From positions 186,001 through 250,000 of the forward strand of contig NZ_FMMP01000028.1 of the NCBI RefSeq assembly GCF_900095725.1: a stretch of DNA of 64,000 nt, in the 5' to 3' direction. A model generated the notes under the pieces. It ran no database searches. It saw only the letters and a program-made list of their open reading frames with translations, and was not told where the DNA came from. Position 1 is the first letter of the stretch. Every line of letters begins with the position of its first letter. Position numbers and translations under genes: made by a program. This document shows, in pieces, positions 15,613-23,794 of this stretch. This stretch comes from Cellulosilyticum sp. I15G10I2. Lineage in GTDB: Bacteria; Bacillota; Clostridia; Lachnospirales; Cellulosilyticaceae.

Positions 15613-16041
15613 TTATGATTTCTTGTACATACTTGGATCCCAAGGCTTACCTGGATCATAGTCATCAGGAGGGCGGTGTTGTGGAGCAGTTATATACCAC
15701 AACACACCAAATTTATCAATAACTTCAGCTGCGCAAGGAGTCCATGGCATTGGGCCTATCGGTGTTTTAATAGTTCCCCCATCACTTAAAAGGGCATATG
15801 CTTTTTGCACCTCATCCCCGTTATCAAAACTGATGCCCAGCTGCACCGTATGTTCTTGTATATTGTCGTTTGATGATTCGACCACTGAAAAGATTTCTTG
15901 TCCATTTTTATAAAGTTCTGAATGAAAGTATGTTCCGTTAGAGTTTTTTACATGATACCCTAATTCCAAACCAAATGCTTCTCTGTAAAGCTCGACAGCA
16001 TCCACACTGTTTCTAACATATAATCCTATTCCTAATTTCAC
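15613..16041 (-). CDS. VOC-superfamily (glyoxalase/PhnB-like) protein
   Basis: 142 residues. The start KLGIGLYVRNSVDAVELYRE with FGLELGYHVKN and the later GGTIKTPIGPMPWTPCAAEVIDKFGVLWYI are the PhnB/YjdN pattern of the VOC fold. Such proteins are dimers that bind a metal or small ligand in paired beta-alpha-beta units, and many carry resistance or detoxification roles. No specific substrate can be assigned. Start at 16041 with an AGAAGAGGTAATC leader. Alone in its cassette. Confidence 0.82.
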   Translation of the reverse strand: MKLGIGLYVRNSVDAVELYREAFGLELGYHVKNSNGTYFHSELYKNGQEIFSVVESSNDNIQEHTVQLGISFDNGDEVQKAYALLSDGGTIKTPIGPMPWTPCAAEVIDKFGVLWYITAPQHRPPDDYDPGKPWDPSMYKKS

Positions 16042-16107
16042 TTTGATTACCTCTTCTCTTAATATAAATAATGCTTAGTTCGTTATATCAAACTAGTACG
16101 CACTGTC

Positions 16108-16243
16108 ATCTAATGTCCTCGCACTCAAGACGTTTCTCATCCTTAGATAGCTCCTATCTTAGGTTGAGAAATGTGCTTTGGCTGCAACTTCTAAAAAAGA
16201 ATGCCCCTAACCAGCCAAAGCGAACTTGAGTGCATTGTTATAT
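16108..16243 (-). other. attC site, 136-bp branched type, altered core
   Basis: Boxes ATCTAAT and GTTATAT: the usual AAC is AAT, so the crossover guanine on the cassette strand is adenine. Outer stem and both hairpins are intact. It belongs to the creatininase-family cassette at 16273-17094. Confidence 0.85.
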
Positions 16244-16272
16244 GTCGTTGTCCGTTGACCCATTTAGATTCA

Positions 16273-17094
16273 CTAAATTCTTGTACTTTTAATTAGTTCT
16301 GCTGTCATACTAGTAAACTCTAAAATGAATTTTTTTGCATCTTCTATAGATATATTAGATGGGTCCCCACAATAACCCAGCGGGGTAACTTCTTTCGCTT
16401 CTTCTCCACCTCGTTGCCATTTTCTCAATAGCTCAAATGTGGTTTTAGAGGATTGTAATTCTCTAGCTTTATTCTCATCTACTAATTCATCAAACTCAGC
16501 TAACATTAAACTTGTTTCAACACCTCCGGCATGTATATCAAGGTAATGCTGTGGCTGTCTGTTTCTGACATCTTCATCTCTTTGTACTAAAACATATACT
16601 TCATTTCCTTCCAACCCAACTAGACTAGCAAAAAATTGAGGTATAATATCGTATACATTTATTTTTACATCTGATTCATATATCTCTCTAGTGATATCAA
16701 GTATGGTTTTACTATGTAAAAAATCACCATGCATGTTTAGAAAATATACCCTTTTGAATCCCCATTGTTCAAGGCATTCTATAGTGTCTTTAATAACCGC
16801 CTTCATTGTACCAACCTTTACTGTAAATGATCCTGCAAATCCCCCAGTCGCAACATTAATTCCCCAATAATAAGGTGGAGCTATAACAGATTTTATCCCC
16901 ATCCCCTCAAGTGATTTTTTTATGTGTTTTAAAACCGCATATGTAAGATATGTATCAGTACCTAGTGGTAAGTGAGGCCCATGTTCCTCAATAACTGCTA
17001 TTGGAAACAAAACAACTGCTTCCTCCTCTATTAACCTCTCAATTTCTAGATAGGTCATATCAGCCATTGTATCTTTAAATATTGAATAGTTCAT
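16273..17094 (-). CDS. Creatininase-family amidohydrolase
   Basis: 273 residues, the usual length. Metal-binding motifs are visible: EEHGPHLPLGTD at 36-47, FLNMHGD at about 118-123 and DIHAGGVETSLML near 186-197. The family includes creatinine amidohydrolase, MftE-type peptidases and FAPy deformylase (ArfB), enzymes with two metal ions acting on cyclic amides or formamides. The sequence does not tell which. Cytoplasmic. Start at 17094 with a GGAGGC leader. Large single-gene cassette. Confidence 0.87.
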   Translation of the reverse strand: MNYSIFKDTMADMTYLEIERLIEEEAVVLFPIAVIEEHGPHLPLGTDTYLTYAVLKHIKKSLEGMGIKSVIAPPYYWGINVATGGFAGSFTVKVGTMKAVIKDTIECLEQWGFKRVYFLNMHGDFLHSKTILDITREIYESDVKINVYDIIPQFFASLVGLEGNEVYVLVQRDEDVRNRQPQHYLDIHAGGVETSLMLAEFDELVDENKARELQSSKTTFELLRKWQRGGEEAKEVTPLGYCGDPSNISIEDAKKFILEFTSMTAELIKSTRI

Positions 17095-17153
17095 ATACTA
17101 GCCTCCAAAATCGCTTTCTTATTTAATCTTGCCAATTAGAAATGGACACTGTC

Positions 17154-17282
17154 ATATAACGTCCCCGCACTCAAGACGTTTTCCAGCCCTAGATAGCTCT
17201 TATCTTGGACTGAGGAAAGTGCTTTGCTGCTTCGAAGGCATGACCCAAAATAGGCAAAGCGAACTTGAGTGCATTGTTATAT
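17154..17282 (-). other. attC site, 129-bp branched type
   Basis: Boxes ATATAAC and GTTATAT. Hairpin two is of the GCTTTGC with GCAAAGC type, with CTTCGAAG at its centre. It belongs to the acetyltransferase cassette at 17345-17893. Confidence 0.87.
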
Positions 17283-17344
17283 GACGGTGTGTGCGGAAGC
17301 AACCAATAGCCATAAACTTTTGAAAAATACTACATTCACAATAA

Positions 17345-17893
17345 CTATTTGTTCCTCTTAAACCATTCTTCCTTTAAAATTGCATATTGATATGCATCTT
17401 GCCAAACAGGTTGCCTATTAGCATCTCTCTTGAAAAATATTGGTTTTATAAAATATCCTTCTCTTCTCATCTTTAATCGTTCCAACAATCTCCATGATGA
17501 GGTATTATCTGGATTACAACCTGCTGTTATTCTATGTACATCCAGTTTCTCAAATCCATATTCAAGCATCTTCTCTGACGCTTCTGTAGCATAGCCTTCT
17601 CCATAATATTGAGGATTAAAAACGTACCCTAGTTCCCAAGTCATAAAATCTTCCGGTTCTTGTTGTTGGAAATAAATATTACCTATTAATTTTTTATTAT
17701 CCTTGAGGCATACCGCCCAAAATCCAGTATTCTTAGATCGATTAAATGCTTCTCTCCTACATTCTTCTTTACTTTTAACATCATATGGTTCATACTTTAC
17801 AACTTCTTCTAATGACAGATATTCATATAAATCTTCCCAATCATCAGGTTTAAACTGTCTTAAAAATAATCTATTCGTCTCCAAAATATCCAT
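17345..17893 (-). CDS. RimJ/RimL-type GNAT acetyltransferase
   Basis: 182 residues. The start LETNRLFLRQFKPDDWEDLY and the elements WELGYVFNPQYYGEGYATEA (acetyl-CoA loop YYGEGYAT, about 96-103) and INA-like HRITAGCNPDNTSSWRLLERL are the Acetyltransf_3/RimJ pattern. The family acetylates protein N-termini, polyamines or drugs; the substrate is not evident. Start at 17893 after a AGGGGGTG site. Similar in type but not sequence-close to the gene at 21606-22154. Confidence 0.85.
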   Translation of the reverse strand: MDILETNRLFLRQFKPDDWEDLYEYLSLEEVVKYEPYDVKSKEECRREAFNRSKNTGFWAVCLKDNKKLIGNIYFQQQEPEDFMTWELGYVFNPQYYGEGYATEASEKMLEYGFEKLDVHRITAGCNPDNTSSWRLLERLKMRREGYFIKPIFFKRDANRQPVWQDAYQYAILKEEWFKRNK

Positions 17894-17948
17894 TCTAACA
17901 CCCCCTTATATTCAACGTAAATTTAATAAATACCTAGCCCACACTGTC

Positions 17949-18063
17949 ATATAACGTCCTCGTATCTCCGCCGCCTCTGAACTGTACTCACATAGCCCTT
18001 CTTCGTAGCGGTGCTTGCACCAGTGAAGAGGTGGGCGCAGCGAACGGAGATACATTGTTATCG
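17949..18063 (-). other. attC site, 115-bp type
   Basis: Boxes ATATAAC and GTTATCG. The outer stem CGTATCTCCG pairs with CGGAGATACA, with inner GTGCTTGCACCAGTGAAG. Nearly the same as the site at 18791. It belongs to the toxin-antitoxin cassette 18200-18764. Confidence 0.85.
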
Positions 18064-18135
18064 GAAGTCCTTCCTTTTAATGAAATATTATCACTCTTTA
18101 AACACCAGTTTTATCTAGATTACTAAATAAACCAA

Positions 18136-18178
18136 TAGAAAATTTATCATAATAATGATATAATAATGATAAATAATA
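18136..18178 (+). promoter_or_regulatory. Own promoter and operator of the inverted TA cassette
   Basis: A perfect -10 TATAAT sits at 18159-18164 with a weak -35 (TAGAAA, 18136-18141) 17 bases upstream. TTTATCAT and ATGATAAA flank the -10 as an inverted repeat, with a further ATGATA between them, a plausible site for autorepression by the antitoxin. Confidence 0.6.
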
Positions 18179-18199
18179 GTTTTAAAAGGAGTGATTAAT

Positions 18200-18466
18200 T
18201 TGCCAATAATAAAACCAATTTCTGATTTAAGAAACAACTTTAACATGATATCTGATTTATGCCACACTAATGCTGAACCAATCTTCATCACCAAAAACGG
18301 TCATGGTGATATGGTAGTTATGAGTCAAGCACTTTACGAGCAGCAACAAGCTCTAATCGAGCTATATCAAAAGTTAGCAGAAGCTGAGGTTGAAAGCCAA
18401 TCTACTATTACTAGAATATCTCATAAAGATTTGATGACTAAAATGAGGTCTAAAATAAATGAATAA
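18200..18466 (+). CDS. Phd/YefM-family antitoxin
   Basis: 88 residues. I chose TTG at 18200 because an AAGGAG site lies eight bases upstream; the in-frame GTG at 18191 overlaps that site. The start MPIIKPISDLRNNFNMISDL and the segment EPIFITKNGHGDMVVMSQA are the DNA-binding half of YefM/Phd antitoxins; the charged C-terminal helix should wrap the toxin. It is one of only two plus-strand genes in the array and carries its own promoter. The toxin gene overlaps it by eight bases. Confidence 0.88.
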   Translation: MPIIKPISDLRNNFNMISDLCHTNAEPIFITKNGHGDMVVMSQALYEQQQALIELYQKLAEAEVESQSTITRISHKDLMTKMRSKINE

Positions 18467-18764
18467 AAAGTACCAAATAGAATATTTGCCAATAGCAGAG
18501 AAAGATCTTACAGATATAATTGAATATATTACTCTTGATAGTCCGCAATCAGCTCTATCTCTTCTTGAAAACATTGATGAGTCAATATCCAATCTAGCTG
18601 ACTTACCTTTTATTGGAGTAACTCCCAGGGATCCAAGGCTTGAACGCTTAAATTATAGGATTCTAGTAGTAAGCAGTTATTTGGTGTTCTATGTGGTTAA
18701 AAATGACTGTGTTGAAATAAGACGTATACTTCATGGAAAACGCAAATATCAATTTCTTTTATAG
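18459..18764 (+). CDS. RelE/ParE-family toxin
   Basis: 101 residues. The pattern YQIEYLPIAEKDLTDIIEYI at 5-24, FIGVTPRDPRLERLNYRILV in the middle and DCVEIRRILHGKRKYQFLL at the end is the RelE/ParE fold. Members cut mRNA at the ribosome (RelE) or inhibit gyrase (ParE); the R..LHGKR ending is common to the ParE-like branch. The gene is coupled to the antitoxin by overlap. The module should be self-sufficient because it is read against the array direction. Confidence 0.87.
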   Translation: MNKKYQIEYLPIAEKDLTDIIEYITLDSPQSALSLLENIDESISNLADLPFIGVTPRDPRLERLNYRILVVSSYLVFYVVKNDCVEIRRILHGKRKYQFLL

Positions 18765-18790
18765 ACTTATCTCTACTACAGTCTAATTTC

Positions 18791-18905
18791 CGATAACGTC
18801 TCCGTATCTCCGACGCCTCTGAACTGTACCCACAGAGCCCTTCTTCGTAGCGGCGCTTGCACCAGTGAAGAGGTGGGCGCAGCGAACGGAGATATTTTGT
18901 TAAGC
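18791..18905 (-). other. attC site, 115-bp type
   Basis: Boxes CGATAAC and GTTAAGC. Outer arms CGTATCTCCG and CGGAGATA pair. It belongs to the TIR-domain cassette at 18931-19773. Confidence 0.84.
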
Positions 18906-18930
18906 GAAGTATCTGGAAGTTAGCCAAATA

Positions 18931-19773
18931 TTAGTCTTTCAATACATTTTCAAGTCTATTACATATTCTATCTCGTTTTCTTTCCCAAGTTGAAAAACTC
19001 AAAGGATTTCTAATGTTAAATATCTCCTCAATTCTTTCTTTGAAGGAATTCCATTTTAATGAATCTAATAATAACATTCCTTGTGTTAAAGGAATCACAC
19101 CTTTAATATTCTCATATGATAATGGTGGTACTATAATTGGAATGTGCTCTTTTGATAATACCCACGAAGCTCCCATTTCACACATACATACTGGACTTTC
19201 ATAAAAGTTATTTGAAAGTACAAACAGCACTAACACATCTGAAGATAATTCTGTTTTTATTGCATTTAAAAAATCCTCTCCTAATCCAATTCCATATCCT
19301 TCGAAAGAAGTACAAAATATTTGGTTCGATTCCACCCCTATGGTCTCTAATATTTCAATGATCTCTTCAACCACCTCTGAATCCTTTGATGAATGACTAA
19401 TAAAAATTTTTGATATCTCATTTGATAAACTCTCATTTGCACCATCATCAACTTTCTCTATATCCTCTTCTTTTAGTTCTTCTATATAAGTGTTAATTGA
19501 GTCAATAAGTAACTTAAAGTCACGCCTAAAACATTGTAAATGATCTGATGTATAGTCACTATTGGAAGTATAAATCATCGCCCGATAAAAAAATCTTAAT
19601 TTCGTAAAATGTTCGAATTCTACAGAGTCTTTTCCATATACTTTTATCAATGTTCTCTCGACCAAGTTCTTCCAGTTTTTAAAGTCAGGATCATCACTTT
19701 TCTCTATTTTTACAGTATTTGATCTTTCAATTAATTTCTCCAAGATTCTAATCTTTTCTTTTGTTTTCATCAC
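18931..19773 (-). CDS. TIR-domain protein, possible phage-defence effector
   Basis: 280 residues. Residues 122-265 form a TIR (or TIR_2) domain: KIFISHSSKDSEVVEEII at 122-139, FEGYGIGLGEDFLNAIK, VLVLFVLSNNFYESPVCMCE with E199 in the position of the catalytic glutamate of NAD-cleaving TIR enzymes, and IPIIVPPLSYENIKG. The first 110 residues are a helical region (FKNWKNLVERTLIKVYGKDS) that resembles N-terminal parts of other bacterial TIR or abortive-infection proteins and may sense a trigger or form oligomers. A role in NAD depletion on infection is inferred, not shown. Confidence 0.82.
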   Translation of the reverse strand: MMKTKEKIRILEKLIERSNTVKIEKSDDPDFKNWKNLVERTLIKVYGKDSVEFEHFTKLRFFYRAMIYTSNSDYTSDHLQCFRRDFKLLIDSINTYIEELKEEDIEKVDDGANESLSNEISKIFISHSSKDSEVVEEIIEILETIGVESNQIFCTSFEGYGIGLGEDFLNAIKTELSSDVLVLFVLSNNFYESPVCMCEMGASWVLSKEHIPIIVPPLSYENIKGVIPLTQGMLLLDSLKWNSFKERIEEIFNIRNPLSFSTWERKRDRICNRLENVLKD

Positions 19774-19809
19774 AATTCCTCCCCAAATTTATGATAAGTA
19801 AGATATTTC

Positions 19810-19938
19810 GCTTAACGTTCTCGCACTCAAGACGTTTCTCAGCCTTAGATATCTCTTATCTTAGGCTGAGAAATGTGCTTTGCTTCTTCGAAGGTATGAC
19901 CCCAAGCAGGCAAAGCGAACTTGAGTGCATTGTTGTGC
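19810..19938 (-). other. attC site, 129-bp branched type
   Basis: Boxes GCTTAAC and GTTGTGC (GTTA is GTTG). Outer stem and hairpins are intact. It belongs to cassette copy 2 of the duplicated acetyltransferase. Confidence 0.85.
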
Positions 19939-19983
19939 GGCGCCCAACTGCTTTTCTTCATATTTCATCTGATATAAATTAAG

Positions 19984-20436
19984 TCAAAGCTTCATTATAA
20001 ATCCAGTCTTAATATCATCCCTAAATCCTGAACTTCTATAAAAATTAAGTGTTTCATCCTTCTTTGAACTTGTTAACAACATTACCTTATAACAATTATT
20101 ATTCATTGCTACTTCTACTGCCTTTTTTATTACCTGCTTCCCAAACCCATTGTTCCTATATTTCTTATGTGTAACTACATTCTCAATTAAGCCATAAGGT
20201 CTAGCACGCCTTGTTAAGTTCTTGATAATTGTAATATTACATGTTGCTATTAAGATACCATCTTTTTCTACAACTATATAATATAAATTAGGATCATCAT
20301 ATATTGAATCCCATAATTTTTTCAGTTCTTCATTATCTTCCGGCTCTGGATCATTATTGTCAAAGTGCTTGTATAAATCTAACAAAGCTCTAAGTTCGTC
20401 ATATCTAATGAATCTTATATTATGATCAGCACTCAT
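19984..20436 (-). CDS. GNAT-family N-acetyltransferase, cassette copy 2
   Basis: 150 residues, about 94% identical to the protein at 2986-3438. The nine differences include C77 to R, K95 to N in the acetyl-CoA loop region (RNNGFGKQ here) and V119 to L. The 5' leader, with its GGGGGTGTTGCATAAC boundary, and the 3' sequence after the stop (TTTTCTTCATATTTCATCTG) are also shared, but the attached attC is a different, longer type. Start at 20436. Function as for copy 1. Confidence 0.86.
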   Translation of the reverse strand: MSADHNIRFIRYDELRALLDLYKHFDNNDPEPEDNEELKKLWDSIYDDPNLYYIVVEKDGILIATCNITIIKNLTRRARPYGLIENVVTHKKYRNNGFGKQVIKKAVEVAMNNNCYKVMLLTSSKKDETLNFYRSSGFRDDIKTGFIMKL

Positions 20437-20491
20437 GATCTACCTCCATTATTTTTTTATCCTACCTATTTCCTAATGTAGAGGGGGTGTT

Positions 20492-20627
20492 GCATAACGT
20501 CCTCGCACTCAAGACGTTCATCAGCCTTAGATATCTCTTATCTTAGGCTGATGAATGTGCTTTGGCTTCAGCTGCTAAAAAGAAATCTCCCTAATCAGCC
20601 AAAGCGAACTTGAGTGCATTGTTAGCT
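20492..20627 (-). other. attC site, 136-bp branched type
   Basis: Boxes GCATAAC and GTTAGCT. Hairpin one reads TTCATCAGCC with GGCTGATGAA, a covarying variant shared almost base for base with the site at 26667. It belongs to the membrane protein cassette at 20648-21325. Confidence 0.88.
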
Positions 20628-20647
20628 GATGTAGTCATTAACCCTTT

Positions 20648-21325
20648 TCAATCTTTTCCCTGTTTTATTACCAATTCATCATTATCATTAAATAGAATTA
20701 TTTGATAATTATCATACCAATAACTTATATTGAATAAATCATTCTCTGAATCCTCATCAACATATGTAAACTTTAACTGGTCAATAATGATTTTAGATTC
20801 TTGAGGATGAATATAGTACTCCGTGGGTAAAATCAGTTTGCTTTCAGATATTACTGAACTCATAATTTCTGGTAACACTAATGCAACTTTTAGCTTTTTT
20901 ACATTACTACTATAATTTTTTAATTTTAATTCTAATTTTATTGAATTACTTTTATCATAATGAAGATCATATTTACTATCAATTAATTCTATACTCTTTA
21001 AACCTCTACTTAGAGCATAATAGGGTGCCTTTATTGCATTTATCCACTGAAATATATTCGGTACAATAATAAAGAACATTACTAAAAATATTACAACTCT
21101 ACTACTTTTGAAATAATTGCTCTTAACAATCTCATTATAACTCCATACTAAAATTATAATAGCCAACAAACCGTTAACGTATATTCTGCTATTTGGACTT
21201 GGTTTTATTGTCGGTATTATAAACTCAAATATAGACTTATTGGTATGGGGTAATTGCATTGAACAAATTGCAGCCAACAATACTCCCCCTGCTCCTAGCC
21301 AATATCTTTTAGAATCCTTTTCCAT
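20648..21325 (-). CDS. Membrane protein of unknown function, 225 aa
   Basis: Three hydrophobic segments lie in the first half (about 8-24, 50-65 and 76-98), followed by a soluble C-terminal half of about 120 residues rich in beta strands (KSNSIKLELKLKNYSSNVKK, LVLPEIMSS, KIIIDQLKFTY). The strand pattern suggests an extracytoplasmic immunoglobulin-like or CARDB-like fold, but I recognise no family. Start at 21325 after a GGGGAGCGAAG leader. Single gene in its cassette. Confidence 0.65.
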   Translation of the reverse strand: MEKDSKRYWLGAGGVLLAAICSMQLPHTNKSIFEFIIPTIKPSPNSRIYVNGLLAIIILVWSYNEIVKSNYFKSSRVVIFLVMFFIIVPNIFQWINAIKAPYYALSRGLKSIELIDSKYDLHYDKSNSIKLELKLKNYSSNVKKLKVALVLPEIMSSVISESKLILPTEYYIHPQESKIIIDQLKFTYVDEDSENDLFNISYWYDNYQIILFNDNDELVIKQGKD

Positions 21326-21373
21326 ATCTTCGCTCCCCTATCTTATTTTTGCTTATACAGAAATGATTATGTC

Positions 21374-21502
21374 TGCTAACGTCCCCGCACTCAAGACGTT
21401 CCTCGGCCCTAGATAGCTCTTATCTTGGGCTGAGAAATGTGCTTTGCTTCTTCGAAGGCATGACCCCAAATAGGCAAAGCGAACTTGAGTGCATTGTTAG
21501 AT
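21374..21502 (-). other. attC site, 129-bp branched type
   Basis: Boxes TGCTAAC and GTTAGAT. The standard fold is intact. It belongs to the acetyltransferase cassette at 21606-22154. Confidence 0.87.
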
Positions 21503-21605
21503 GATGTCCCCCCTCGGAAGTTGCCAGTAATCTCAACTAATATCAATCTCTTGATATTAGACTAATGCGTACTTTATAAATAAAGCGAAGTAAGATAACT
21601 TCTGA

Positions 21606-22154
21606 TTATGTCTTATTTTGGAACAACAGATGATAGTCATCTTTAGTCAAAATATATTTTTTTGCATCATAAGTTTTATCAAAGGATTCATATGTATCAT
21701 CGCAATAATATCTAAACCCGCTTTTTTCGATTACTCTTTTCGATTGTAGATTAAATGATTTATGGCCACACCACAAAACATCTACTTTAATCTCATCAAA
21801 AGCATATTGGATTGCTTCTCGCACAGCTTCAGTCATAAGACCTCTGCCCCAGTATACTTTGCTTAAAACGTACCCAATCTCTCTTTGTATATCAGCTCTA
21901 TAACTTGTGTCAGCAGTTCTATTATGAAAACCTAAAGAACCAATTACTTTATTTTCTTCTTTTAATACCAAAGCATACTCTATGCCACTATCAATAAAGC
22001 CTTTTAATATTGTTTTAGTAACTTCAATATTCTCATGATGCGGCCACCCAGTCATTTCGCTAATACCTTCAATACTGGCATACTCATAAAAGTCAAATAT
22101 ATCAGATGCTTTCCAATCTCTCATTATCAGTCTTTTGGTTTCTAACGTTTTCAT
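21606..22154 (-). CDS. RimJ/RimL-type GNAT acetyltransferase
   Basis: 182 residues from the ATG at 22154, six bases after AGGAGG; an upstream start at 22184 is unlikely. The start TLETKRLIMRDWKASDIFDF, the loop YVLSKVYWGRGLMTEAVREA and the SFNLQSKRVIEKSGFRYYCD segment are the Acetyltransf_3 pattern. Substrate unknown. About 100 bp separate its stop from the attC and hold no gene. Confidence 0.85.
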   Translation of the reverse strand: MKTLETKRLIMRDWKASDIFDFYEYASIEGISEMTGWPHHENIEVTKTILKGFIDSGIEYALVLKEENKVIGSLGFHNRTADTSYRADIQREIGYVLSKVYWGRGLMTEAVREAIQYAFDEIKVDVLWCGHKSFNLQSKRVIEKSGFRYYCDDTYESFDKTYDAKKYILTKDDYHLLFQNKT

Positions 22155-22280
22155 AATACACCTCCTAATATAAACAATTTCCAATTCACACTTAGAAAGT
22201 ACTTCGACCTAGTAGCGCTCTATACATTAACAATTAATATTACATATGTGATACTACTCTTTTTACTAGAGGGGGATGTC

Positions 22281-22409
22281 ATCTAACGTCTCCGCACTCA
22301 AGACGTTTCTCAGCCTTAGATAGCTCTTATCTTAGGCTGAGAAATGTGCGTTGCTTCTTCAAGAGAATGACCCAAAATAGGCAAAGCCAACTTGAGTGCA
22401 TTGTTAGAT
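22281..22409 (-). other. attC site, 129-bp branched type
   Basis: Boxes ATCTAAC and GTTAGAT. The standard fold, with GCAAAGC changed to GCAAAGCC near the stem base. It belongs to the interrupted membrane gene at 22477-22863. Confidence 0.86.
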
Positions 22410-22476
22410 GATGTTGCGTACGGAAATTACCAACACCCATGATTCAATCGATTTTATTGTATAATCAAAGACCACA

Positions 22477-22863
22477 TTACAAATCTTTTTTTTCAGTATG
22501 TTTATAAAAACTGGTAATAACCACATACCCAAGTATTACTTGAAATAATGGTACAGAATCTACGATATACCTCATCAAATGTATTTCTGGATATATTTTT
22601 ATATTTTGAGAAATCTGACTACCAATATAAATCCATATATAGATTAGACCAAAATATTATGATGGTATGCCAACTATAATTAATTTGGGTAAATTGATTT
22701 TCCATATTCCATCTTTTCTTATTTCTCTAATTATATGTTCTAATCCTAAAACTAGGCCAATACATACACAAATAAGCACACTACTCACCATATAATAATA
22801 ATTAAAACGAAATTCTTGTCTTAAAGATTCCTTAAATAAATTTTCAACATATACTTTAACCAA
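22477..22863 (-). pseudogene. Membrane protein gene with in-frame stop
   Basis: The frame from 22863 meets TAA at 22657-22659 but then continues open in the same frame to a second stop at 22477. The full frame would give 127 residues with hydrophobic segments at about 24-41 and 60-85 and a further one near the C-terminus (PLFQVILGYVVITSFY). The first part (68 residues) may still be made. A single nonsense change is the simplest reading; a sequencing error cannot be excluded. Family not recognised. Confidence 0.65.
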
Positions 22864-22932
22864 TCTTTTGTTTTCATGATTTCCCCCTTAATTTAACTGC
22901 CACTACGCAATTTTGTACTAGTACACAATATC

Positions 22933-23068
22933 ATCTAACGTCCTCGCACTCAAGACGTTTCTCAGCCCTAGATAACTCTTATCTTGAGCTGAGAAATGTG
23001 CTTTGGCTTCAACTTCTAAATAGTAGCGCCTCTAACCAGCCAAAGCGAACTTGAGTGCATTGTTAGCT
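22933..23068 (-). other. attC site, 136-bp branched type
   Basis: Boxes ATCTAAC and GTTAGCT. The standard fold with small changes in hairpin one (GATAACTC). It belongs to the cupin cassette at 23120-23461. Confidence 0.87.
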
Positions 23069-23119
23069 GATGTTGACATACTGAAGACTTGCAATAGCCA
23101 TAAATTATTCAATTCAGTT

Positions 23120-23461
23120 TTAAATTTTATTCTTTATTTGATATCTATCTTTTTGATTAAAGAAAGTCATGTCTGCATATCCAGCATAAATTTTCCCACT
23201 ATGCTTAACACCTTTGGGAATGAAATATCTATCACCTTTTTGATATGTACTCTTAATACCATCAATTATTAAATCAATTCTACCTTCTAGCACCACTCCC
23301 CATTGGCTTTCATGAGAATGTTCCGGCAAATCAACATCTTCATTAAAGCTCATGAAAATAATTTGATGCTCCAGCCCTTGTGCCAAATGTGCTCTAATTC
23401 CTTTTAAGTTTATATCTGCTTCTGGTAAACTCAGTATTGGTTCTGGAAATAATTCTAACAA
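23120..23461 (-). CDS. Cupin-domain protein
   Basis: 113 residues forming one small beta barrel. LPEHSHESQWGVVLEGRIDL at about 46-65 is cupin motif 1 (the two histidines and a glutamine/glutamate line the metal site), and GDRYFIPKGVKHSGKI near 75-91 is motif 2 with its third histidine. Single-domain cupins bind a metal and act as isomerases, dioxygenases or sensors; none can be named here. Soluble. Alone in its cassette; the 120 bp upstream hold only the leader. Confidence 0.83.
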   Translation of the reverse strand: MLELFPEPILSLPEADINLKGIRAHLAQGLEHQIIFMSFNEDVDLPEHSHESQWGVVLEGRIDLIIDGIKSTYQKGDRYFIPKGVKHSGKIYAGYADMTFFNQKDRYQIKNKI

Positions 23462-23600
23462 TTTAACTGCCCCCTATCATATAATTTACTTTTTAAATCT
23501 TTTCAACGATTTATCTTATGTGCAATATATATTATTTTAAAGCTAAATAGTATTATGAGACTTACTGTGGGTAAGACGCCAAAAAAAGTATGTCAATATC

Positions 23601-23729
23601 AGCTAACGTCCTCGCACTCAAGACATTTCTCGGCCCTAGATAGCTCTTATCTTGGGCTGAGAAATGTGCTTTGCTTCTTCGAAGGGATGACCCAAAATAA
23701 GCAAAGCGAACTTGAGTGCATTGTTAGGC
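23601..23729 (-). other. attC site, 129-bp branched type
   Basis: Boxes AGCTAAC and GTTAGGC. The standard fold is intact. It belongs to the hypothetical gene cassette at 23795-24604. Confidence 0.87.
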
Positions 23730-23794
23730 GAGGGAATCAATGGGACTCTTCAATAACCTCCACCTAAGATAATTTATTAAAGTATTTCAATTTA

